Shown one piece after another: positions 1 to 5,694 of a stretch of 14,523 nucleotides of DNA. Within the stretch, counting starts at the first letter, position 1; each line of letters begins with the position of its first letter. The stretch lies in the NCBI GenBank assembly GCA_044349155.1, contig JBIKRQ010000148.1, positions 1-14,523 of the forward strand. Reading direction: 5' to 3'. This DNA comes from VGSZ01 sp044349155 (GTDB lineage Bacteria > Myxococcota > UBA727 > VGSZ01). The notes under the pieces were generated by a model that saw only the letters and a program-made list of their open reading frames with translations, did no database searches and was not told the origin of the DNA. The translations under genes and the position numbers were made by a program.

Positions 1-2
1 CG

Positions 3-431
3 GAACACCCGATATTTGGCGCAGCTCTCGACGACGAACACCTCATTTCTCGTCGAGAACCGACTGCCGACTTTTTCAGCAACCTGCTAGATGGCGCTGT
101 GACTGAGCGCGGCCAAAACCACTCGCTCGGCGAGCGGCAGTTGTTGGCGCTCACGCGAGCCCTGGTGTCTGACCCGCCGATCGTGATCCTCGACGAGGCC
201 ACCGCGTCGGTCGATCGCGAAACCGAACGCCGCCTGCAGCGCGCGCAAGAGGAACTCATCGCGGGCCGCACCGCCGTGATCGTCGCCCACCGCCTGTCGA
301 CCATCGAGCAGTGCGACCGGATCATCCTGATGCACGAAGGGCGCGTGTTGGAGGAGGGCAGCCACCAGCAGCTCATGGCGAGCAACGGCCGCTACGCCGC
401 CCTGGTGGAGCTCCAGCGCAGCCAGGGGTGA
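3..431 (+). CDS. ABC exporter, C-terminal part of the nucleotide-binding domain (5' end outside window)
   Basis: This is the end of an ATP-binding cassette protein; the reading frame is open from base 3, so the gene begins upstream. Visible in order are a signature region of the form H-S-L-G-E-R-Q (a variant of LSGGQRQ), Walker B with catalytic Glu (P-P-I-V-I-L-D-E-A-T), the D-loop S-V-D, and the H-loop (V-A-H-R-L-S-T-I). The usual exporter ending follows (M-H-E-G-R-V-L-E-E-G-S-H-Q-Q-L-M). This pattern is typical of MsbA/LmrA-like exporters in which the membrane domain precedes the ATPase. Walker A and the membrane domain are not in the window, so the substrate cannot be inferred. GTG at 99 is only the first in-frame start-like codon, and homology clearly continues upstream of it. 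The first 30 codons use several codons rare in the rest of the window (ATA, TCT, CGA, CTA) and match the family poorly. Confidence 0.88.
   Translation, partial: EHPIFGAALDDEHLISRREPTADFFSNLLDGAVTERGQNHSLGERQLLALTRALVSDPPIVILDEATASVDRETERRLQRAQEELIAGRTAVIVAHRLSTIEQCDRIILMHEGRVLEEGSHQQLMASNGRYAALVELQRSQG
26..58. repeat. 9-bp perfect inverted repeat inside the ABC gene
   Basis: TCTCGACGA at 26-34 pairs perfectly with TCGTCGAGA at 50-58 across a 15-base loop. Bases 46-57 (TTTCTCGTCGAG) are identical to 1684-1695 in the mreB-mreC spacer, where they also form the 3' arm of a stem-loop. It lies in coding sequence with atypical codon use. It could be a divergent copy of the structured repeat described at 1659 and 12040, or coincidence. 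Confidence 0.4.
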
Positions 432-434
432 GCG

Positions 435-464
435 CTGACGACGTCAGGTAGGTAAAACCCCTAC
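435..464. promoter_or_regulatory. Palindrome plus small hairpin in the ABC-mreB spacer
   Basis: Four bases after the ABC stop codon is CTGACG-A-CGTCAG (435-447), a perfect inverted repeat about a central base. It is followed at once by GTAGG (448-452) and CCTAC (460-464) with a seven-base loop. The spacer (432-539) is the only place for an mreB promoter outside the ABC gene, so a repressor site or transcript-end structure is possible. There is no T-run, so a standard intrinsic terminator is not supported, and I see no convincing -35/-10 pair. Confidence 0.3.
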
Positions 465-527
465 ACGGCACGCGATCGTCCTGCGCAGACGCCACGGTGG
501 TCGAGGCGCAGGCGATTCGTCGTCGAC

Positions 528-532
528 GGAAG
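528..532 (+). promoter_or_regulatory. Ribosome binding site that decides the mreB start
   Basis: GGAAG lies seven bases before ATG 540. The alternative ATG at 561, which would give the more usual short MreB N-terminus, has no Shine-Dalgarno-like sequence in front of it. Confidence 0.55.
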
Positions 533-539
533 ATCCCGC

Positions 540-1595
540 ATGTCCTACATTGCGGCACCCATGCTGTCCTCCTTCTTCGGCCTCTTCAGCAACGACCTCG
601 CCATCGATCTGGGCACGAGCAACACGCGCCTGTTCGTTCGCGGTCGCGGCATTGTCGTCAACGAGCCCAGCGTGGTGGCTGTGCGCAGTGCGCCCGGTGG
701 CAAGCGCGAGGTCGTCGCCGTCGGTCGCGAAGCGAAAGACATGCTCGGGCGCACCCCCGATTCCATCTCGGCGATTCGCCCGGTGAAAGACGGCGTCATC
801 GCCGACTTCGATGCCACCAGCGAAATGCTGCGTCACTTCATCCAGAAGGCGCACGGTCGAAGCACGCTGGTCAAACCGCGCATCATCATCGCGGTGCCCA
901 TCGGCATCACCGAGGTGGAAAAGCGCGCGGTGAAGGAAGCGGCCGAGTCGGCATCCGCGCGCGAGGTCTACTTGATCGAAGAGCCCATGGCGGCGGCGAT
1001 TGGTGCAGGCATGCCCATCACCGAACCCTCGGGCAACATGATCGTCGATGTGGGCGGCGGTACCTGCGAGGTCGCGGTCATCTCGCTCGGCGGCATCGTC
1101 TACAACCGCTCGGTGCGCGTTGGCGGCGACAAGATGGACGTGGCGATCATCAACCACGTCAAGAAGCGTTACTCGCTGCTCATCGGCGAGCGCACAGCGG
1201 AGCAGATCAAAATCCGCATCGGCAGCGCCTACCCCGACGACGAAATCCTCACGATGGAGGTCAAGGGCCGAGACCTCATCTCGGGCACCCCGAAGACCAT
1301 CGAGTGCAACTCCGACGAGATTCGCGAAGCGATGGCCGAACCCGTCACGCAAATCACCGAAGCCGTGCGCATCGGCCTTGAGCGCACGCCGCCCGAACTC
1401 GCGTCCGACATCGTCGACCGCGGCATCGTGCTCTCGGGGGGCGCGTCCCTGCTGCGCAACCTCGACACGCTCATCAAGAAGGAAACCGGCCTGCCCGTGT
1501 TTCACTCCGCCGAGCCCATCTCGGGCACCGTGATGGGCGCAGGGAGCGTGCTCGAGAAGATCGATCTGTTGCAGCAGCTGGCACTGGGGACTTGA
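540..1595 (+). CDS. mreB: Rod shape-determining protein MreB (bacterial actin)
   Basis: MreB is an ATP-dependent actin homologue forming short filaments on the inner face of the cytoplasmic membrane, where it guides the elongasome. The 351-residue product has normal family length. Actin-fold signatures are present: phosphate-1 loop D23-L-G-T-S-N-T, then R-G-R-G-I-V-V-N-E-P-S-V-V-A; the L-I-E-E-P-M-A-A-A-I-G motif (E147/E148) holding the catalytic Glu; phosphate-2 loop D170-V-G-G-G-T-C-E-V; and the adenosine motif G-I-V-L-S-G-G-A-S-L-L-R-N-L-D. The phosphate-2 loop usually reads GGGTTEV, so Cys176 is unusual. The C-terminus (S-A-E-P-I-S-G-T-V-M-G-A-G-S-V-L-E) also departs from the common A-E-D-P-L form. 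The start at 540 adds seven residues relative to ATG 561 and is preferred for its ribosome site. It heads the mre/mrd operon. Identity is essentially certain; only the exact start is open. Confidence 0.97.
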   Translation: MSYIAAPMLSSFFGLFSNDLAIDLGTSNTRLFVRGRGIVVNEPSVVAVRSAPGGKREVVAVGREAKDMLGRTPDSISAIRPVKDGVIADFDATSEMLRHFIQKAHGRSTLVKPRIIIAVPIGITEVEKRAVKEAAESASAREVYLIEEPMAAAIGAGMPITEPSGNMIVDVGGGTCEVAVISLGGIVYNRSVRVGGDKMDVAIINHVKKRYSLLIGERTAEQIKIRIGSAYPDDEILTMEVKGRDLISGTPKTIECNSDEIREAMAEPVTQITEAVRIGLERTPPELASDIVDRGIVLSGGASLLRNLDTLIKKETGLPVFHSAEPISGTVMGAGSVLEKIDLLQQLALGT

Positions 1596-1649
1596 AGTCG
1601 TTGTCCTGGTGTTGAGCTGCTGCGCGCTGTCGGCGCGAACCTCCTCAAA

Positions 1650-1661
1650 GGCAACGTTGCC
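1650..1661. repeat. 12-bp perfect palindrome in the mreB-mreC spacer
   Basis: GGCAACGTTGCC is fully self-complementary. Its last three bases are the first three of the stem-loop at 1659-1697. The same spacer carries direct repeats: CTCAAAGGC at 1644-1652 and 1697-1705, and GCGAACC at 1635-1641 and 1704-1710. Together they suggest a structured RNA leader or a protein-binding site before mreC. Confidence 0.4.
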
Positions 1662-1697
1662 TCGGCGGCACCCCACAAGCGTGTTTCTCGTCGAGGC
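1659..1697 (+). repeat. Stem-loop element in the mreB-mreC spacer, copy 1 of a dispersed repeat
   Basis: GCCTCGGCG (1659-1667) pairs with CGTCGAGGC (1689-1697) over nine positions, with a single G-U wobble as RNA; the next pair (1668/1688) is another wobble. The loop is 19 bases. The stretch 1659-1699 aligns to 12040-12081 with 33 of 42 columns identical, conserving both arms and the GTTTCT before the 3' arm. Weaker similarity extends upstream (CCTC...AGG...). It lies in the 120-base gap between mreB and mreC, the only sizeable gap in the mreB-rodA block. It could be an attenuator, an RNA processing site or a small palindromic repeat. Confidence 0.5.
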
Positions 1698-1715
1698 TCA
1701 AAGGCGAACCCACCG

Positions 1716-2822
1716 GTGCTTTCCTTCCTGCAACGCCACAGAGGCCTCGTCATCGTCGGCGCGCTGCTGCTGCTGCCGCTGGTGATGCTGTACGCGCAGA
1801 CGCGGCGTGGCGGCGGGCGCGGGCCCGTGGTGGGTGCGGTGCTCGATGTGGCCAGCGTCGTTGAGCGTGGGCTCTTGTGGGCCTCGGGCGGGCTGCTCGA
1901 CACCATCGACCATTACGTCAGCTCCGTCAGCAGTTGGGATGAACTCTCGCAACTGCGGCGCGAACGACAGTCGGTGCAGGCGCTGCAGGCCCGCGTCGAG
2001 GAGCTCAGCATCGAAAACGAGCACCTGCGCGCGCTCGCCAACGCCACCAGCGCCGTCGACGGACCGCGGCCCCTCGGCGCGCGCGTCATTGGCCGTTCGG
2101 GCCAGCCGCTCACGCGCCTGCTCACCATCGATCGCGGCGCCAACCATGGTGTTGCGCGCGGCGACGGCGTCATCGCCGAAGATGGCATTGTCGGTGTGGT
2201 GCTCGCCGTCGGTCGCTACAGCAGCGATGTGCTGGTGATGACCGATCCCACCTCCGCCATCGACGTGGTCGTGCAGCATTCGCGTGCCCGCGGCATCATC
2301 CGCGGCCGCGGTGACGACGACAAATATGCAGGCGTCGTCGAAGACTTCGATCGCTTGCGCGATGTGAAGCCCGGCGATGCTGTGGTCACGTCGGGCATCG
2401 GCGCGCGTTTTCCTGTGGGCATGATGGTGGGCAACATCATCGACATCGACGACGCCGACGACCTCACGGTGCGCGCGCTTATCAAGCCTGCGGTGCAGCT
2501 CGATCGCGTGGAGCACGTGGCGGTGCTCGTCGGTCGCGACGCGCCGCGGGCGCCAGCACTCGCCGACGACGACGTCACGCTGCCCCCGCCGATCCGCCGC
2601 GTCCACCGCGCCGGCCGCGCCGACGTGAGTCCTCTTGTCGAGGAGCAGGCACCACCAACGCCCCTCGTCGCTCCGGCGCGTCCGTCGTCACCAGCACCAG
2701 TACCGCCACCAGCACCTGCGTCGCCTGCACCAGCGTCGCCTGCTCCAGCGGTCGAACCCACTCCTGCACCAGCGCCTGTGCCCGCGCCACCCGTCGACGC
2801 CGGCGCACCGGTGACGCCGTGA
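1716..2822 (+). CDS. mreC: Rod shape-determining protein MreC with a long Pro/Ala-rich tail
   Basis: MreC is a bitopic membrane protein whose periplasmic domain contacts PBP2 and links it to MreB/MreD. The GTG start gives a short basic N-terminus, one transmembrane helix (about residues 10-27), a coiled coil (about 75-108, heptads with repeated Leu/Arg/Glu) and the MreC beta-domains (about 115-285). Recognisable family elements are V-I-G-R-S-G at the domain start, the T-I-D-R-G-A-N-H-G-V region and V-V-T-S-G-I-G-A-R-F-P-V-G. Residues about 308-368 form a low-complexity Pro/Ala/Ser tail absent from most MreC proteins; it makes the protein 368 residues, at the long end of the family. No in-frame start codon lies upstream within the spacer; the nearest purine-rich site (AAAGG, 1700-1704) is a long 11 bases away, so the start is reasonable but not firm. 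The stop codon overlaps mreD by four bases. Confidence 0.93.
   Translation: MLSFLQRHRGLVIVGALLLLPLVMLYAQTRRGGGRGPVVGAVLDVASVVERGLLWASGGLLDTIDHYVSSVSSWDELSQLRRERQSVQALQARVEELSIENEHLRALANATSAVDGPRPLGARVIGRSGQPLTRLLTIDRGANHGVARGDGVIAEDGIVGVVLAVGRYSSDVLVMTDPTSAIDVVVQHSRARGIIRGRGDDDKYAGVVEDFDRLRDVKPGDAVVTSGIGARFPVGMMVGNIIDIDDADDLTVRALIKPAVQLDRVEHVAVLVGRDAPRAPALADDDVTLPPPIRRVHRAGRADVSPLVEEQAPPTPLVAPARPSSPAPVPPPAPASPAPASPAPAVEPTPAPAPVPAPPVDAGAPVTP
2718..2747 (+). repeat. Two tandem 15-bp units encoding Ala/Ser/Pro in the MreC tail
   Basis: GCGTCGCCTGCACCA (2718-2732) is followed directly by GCGTCGCCTGCTCCA (2733-2747), with one base different. Each unit encodes A-S-P-A-P. This suggests that the Pro/Ala tail grew by slippage or unequal exchange. 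Confidence 0.6.
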
Positions 2823-3346
2823 GCCGTGTGCTCGTCGCCATGGTTGCCACGCTCGTGGTGGTGGCGTGTCAGCGAGCGATGGCGGTGGTGCTCGGCACCA
2901 CCTCGCTGCCGGTCACCGCGGGCGTCGTCGTCGTCGCGTACGCGGCCATCAACTGGCCGCCGGTCGAAGCTGCGGTCGCAGCAGCGTTGTGCGGGCTCGT
3001 GATCGACGCGTTGTCGGGCATGCCGCTCGGCGTGTCGTCGTTCGCGTTGGTGATCACGCTGCTCGTGGCGCGCCTGGGCCTTCGCTTCGTCAGCGAGTCG
3101 CGCGGTGTTGCGGCCTCGGCGTTTGCGGGTGTGTTTGGCATGTTGCAGGCGCTCGTGGCCACGTCGTCGTTGGCGGCCTTTGGCGAGGGGCACGGGGGCT
3201 TCGACCTCGCCGGCGCGTTCGCCATCGGCGTGCTCGACTTTGCGTTGGCGCTCGCGTTGTTTCCGCTGTTGCACCAGCTGCTCGTGGCGTTGTCCCTCGA
3301 AGAGCGCAGCACGAGTTTGCGCGAGCGATTGGCGGCGCGCCTGTGA
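2819..3346 (+). CDS. mreD: Rod shape-determining protein MreD
   Basis: MreD is a small polytopic membrane protein of the elongasome, resembling S-component ECF folds, that binds MreC and modulates PBP2 activation. The 175-residue product has normal length and is almost entirely hydrophobic, with about five or six membrane segments. The stretch N-W-P-P-V-E-A-A...C-G-L-V-I-D-A-L-S-G-M-P-L-G matches the family's most conserved region (G-L-l-x-D-x-x-x-g-x-x-L-G). The C-terminus is short and charged. GTG 2819 overlaps the mreC stop as GTGA and has GGTGA four bases upstream, a standard translational-coupling arrangement. The stop shares its last base with the mrdA start (TGATG). Identity rests on topology, that motif and operon position. 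Confidence 0.92.
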   Translation: MSRVLVAMVATLVVVACQRAMAVVLGTTSLPVTAGVVVVAYAAINWPPVEAAVAAALCGLVIDALSGMPLGVSSFALVITLLVARLGLRFVSESRGVAASAFAGVFGMLQALVATSSLAAFGEGHGGFDLAGAFAIGVLDFALALALFPLLHQLLVALSLEERSTSLRERLAARL

Positions 3347-5694
3347 TGAAGAGTTCGCTTGAACCTGCGTTCTCCGCGCGCCGCGTGTCGGTGTTCGTGG
3401 TGTTGATCGGTTTGTTCTTCGCTGTGCTCGAGGGGCGGCTCTACCTGCTGCAGGTCGTGCGCGGCGAGTCGTACCTGCACAAGTCGGAGGAAAACTTCAT
3501 TCAAGAGCGTCGCGTCGCCCACGCGCGCGGCTTGATTCTCGACCAGAGCGGCAAGGTTCTCGTCGACAACCGGCCGGCGCACGACGTCACGATCACCGCC
3601 GCGTTTTTGCCCGACAGCACGCGCGCGTTGAACCAGTTGCTCACGCCGCTCGACCTGCCGCGCACCACGATTGCGGAGTTCGATCGCCAGATCCTCGAGG
3701 GTGTCGAGTCACGCGCTCGCGTCACGCTCACCTCGGTCGACGACGAAGACGACTGCGACGACATCTCCCAGCGTCAGGCGCGCTTCGATGTGCGTGGCGT
3801 GATCATCGAGCCCGCCCTCACCGGCTGCACCATCTCCGTCGACGCTGCCGACTTCCCCTCGCGCGCCGCGGTGTTTCGTCGTCTGCGCGACTTGCTGGGG
3901 CTGACGGCCGAGGAGATGAAGCCGCGCATCGAGCTGGCGACGATGAAGTCGAGCGGGCTTGGGCGCTTCAAGCCGCAGGTCATCTTCGAAGACATCGGCT
4001 ACGTCGACTACGCGCGCATTCTGCAAGCCATCTCGCTCGCCGAAGTGCCAGGGATCGACGTCGTCAGCACCCAGCGTCGTCGCTACCGCCTCGGCAGTCG
4101 CGCCGCCCACGTGCTCGGCTACTTGAACGAGGTGTCGCCCGACGAATTGAAGAAGCAAGACGAGCGCATCGCTGCGGGCGAGCAGGCCGAGAGCGACCCG
4201 GTCTACGTGCTGGGCGACCTGGTGGGCCGCAAAGGCGTCGAGGCCGCCTACGAGCGTTTGCTGCACGGTACTGACGGCGTGGAGCGCGTTGTCGTCGACG
4301 CCAAAGGCCGCACCAAGGGCACGGCGTGGGCCGAAGCGCTGCTGGGCGATCACCGCATCACGCCACCCACGGCTGGCCGCACACTGGTGTTGGCGATCGA
4401 CGAAGACATGCAGCGCACCGCCGAAGAAAGCTTTGGTGGTGTGGCCGGCAGTGTCGTCGCCATCGAGGTCAACACGGGCTACGTCCTCGCCCTCGCGAGC
4501 TTCCCCGCGTACGACCCAAACGCCGTCACCGGCTCGCGCGCCAAGGGGCTCAAGCGTCAGCTCGACCTCGACAAGAACCGCCCGTGGACCAACAAGGTCA
4601 TCCAGGACCACTACGCGCCCGGCTCCACCTTCAAGGCCATCACGGCGGCAGCGGGCCTGCGCAACAAGCTCATCACCGAGACCAGCACGCGTGCCTGTCC
4701 GGGCTTCTTTCGTCTCGGTCGTGCGACGTGGCGTTGCTTCAACCGCACCGGTCACGGCGCGATTGCGCTCAACAAGGCGCTGCAGTTCAGCTGCGACTCC
4801 TACTTCTATTCGCTCGGCTACGAGCTGGGCCCCGATCGTCTTGCCGAAACGGGCCGGCTGTTTTCGTTCGGCAGTCGCACCGGCATCGACATCGGCGGCG
4901 AGAGCCCCGGCATCATGCCCGACCGCTCCTACTACGAGCGCCGCTTCGGCTCGTACTCAGGCGGCTACGTCGTCAACAACTCGATCGGGCAGGGCGACGT
5001 CACGGTCACGCCATTGCAACTCGCAGTTGCATACGCGGCCATCGCCAATGGCGGCAAAGTCATGCGCCCACGCGTGGTCCGCGAGGTGCTCGACGAGCGC
5101 GGCAACGTCATCGACGAGTTCCTGCCCGAAGAACTCTCCGACGTTGAGCTGTCGCCGGTGGTGTTGGGCCTCATCCAGGAAGCACTCGCCCACGTGACCG
5201 ACCCCGGCGGCACAGCATCGGGCCTCTACTGGAAGAAAGACCGCTACGCCGACATGTCGAAGTGGCTGCGCGAAAGCGGCATGACCATCGTGGGCAAAAC
5301 GGGCACGGCGCAGGTCGTCACGCTCAGCAAAAGTTTGCAGCACGTGAAGGCCGAAGACATGCCCTATGAGCAGCGCGACCACGCCTGGTTCGTCGGCTTC
5401 GCGCCCAAGGAAAAGCCCGAGATCGTCGTCGTCACCATGACCGAGCACGGCGGCTTTGGCGGCAGTACCTCAGGCCCGGTCACGGCCGAAGTCATGCGCA
5501 CGTGGTTCACGAAAACGCGCGACAGCGAGCGCTACGAAGAACTGCCCGCGCTGCATCTGTCGCCGAGGCCGTTCGTGCCGCGCGAGGCGGCGGTCGTCAG
5601 TGAAGAATCCACGCACGTCGACCACACGCCTGAGACCGATCCCGAACCAACCACCCCCGACACGTCGCCCACGACGAGCCCGGTGACGCCATGA
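3346..5694 (+). CDS. mrdA: Penicillin-binding protein 2 (elongasome transpeptidase) with enlarged pedestal domain
   Basis: PBP2 is the class B D,D-transpeptidase that cross-links new lateral-wall peptidoglycan in partnership with RodA. The 782-residue product has one N-terminal signal anchor (about 11-30), the family motif R-G-L-I-L-D-Q-S-G-K-V-L-V-D-N-R-P, a non-catalytic pedestal domain, then the transpeptidase domain. All three active-site motifs are present: S427-T-F-K430 (in A-P-G-S-T-F-K), S482-C-D and K651-T-G. The common PBP2 length is about 600-650 residues; the excess comes from a pedestal insertion (about residues 105-200, with Cys137 and Cys161) and a Thr/Pro-rich tail (about 745-782). 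The start ATG overlaps the mreD stop. An open frame extends upstream through mreD to 2866, but that part is an Arg/Gly-rich shadow of mreD and not real. It overlaps rodA by four bases (ATGA). Confidence 0.96.
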   Translation: MKSSLEPAFSARRVSVFVVLIGLFFAVLEGRLYLLQVVRGESYLHKSEENFIQERRVAHARGLILDQSGKVLVDNRPAHDVTITAAFLPDSTRALNQLLTPLDLPRTTIAEFDRQILEGVESRARVTLTSVDDEDDCDDISQRQARFDVRGVIIEPALTGCTISVDAADFPSRAAVFRRLRDLLGLTAEEMKPRIELATMKSSGLGRFKPQVIFEDIGYVDYARILQAISLAEVPGIDVVSTQRRRYRLGSRAAHVLGYLNEVSPDELKKQDERIAAGEQAESDPVYVLGDLVGRKGVEAAYERLLHGTDGVERVVVDAKGRTKGTAWAEALLGDHRITPPTAGRTLVLAIDEDMQRTAEESFGGVAGSVVAIEVNTGYVLALASFPAYDPNAVTGSRAKGLKRQLDLDKNRPWTNKVIQDHYAPGSTFKAITAAAGLRNKLITETSTRACPGFFRLGRATWRCFNRTGHGAIALNKALQFSCDSYFYSLGYELGPDRLAETGRLFSFGSRTGIDIGGESPGIMPDRSYYERRFGSYSGGYVVNNSIGQGDVTVTPLQLAVAYAAIANGGKVMRPRVVREVLDERGNVIDEFLPEELSDVELSPVVLGLIQEALAHVTDPGGTASGLYWKKDRYADMSKWLRESGMTIVGKTGTAQVVTLSKSLQHVKAEDMPYEQRDHAWFVGFAPKEKPEIVVVTMTEHGGFGGSTSGPVTAEVMRTWFTKTRDSERYEELPALHLSPRPFVPREAAVVSEESTHVDHTPETDPEPTTPDTSPTTSPVTP

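Noticed and set aside
444..1676. 410-residue antisense open frame over mreB
   Set aside because: It lies opposite a certain mreB, with no domain and no ribosome site.
2866..3345. Upstream extension of the PBP2 frame through mreD
   Set aside because: The extension is Arg/Gly/Val-rich noise in the frame shadowing mreD; PBP2 homology and its signal anchor begin at ATG 3346.
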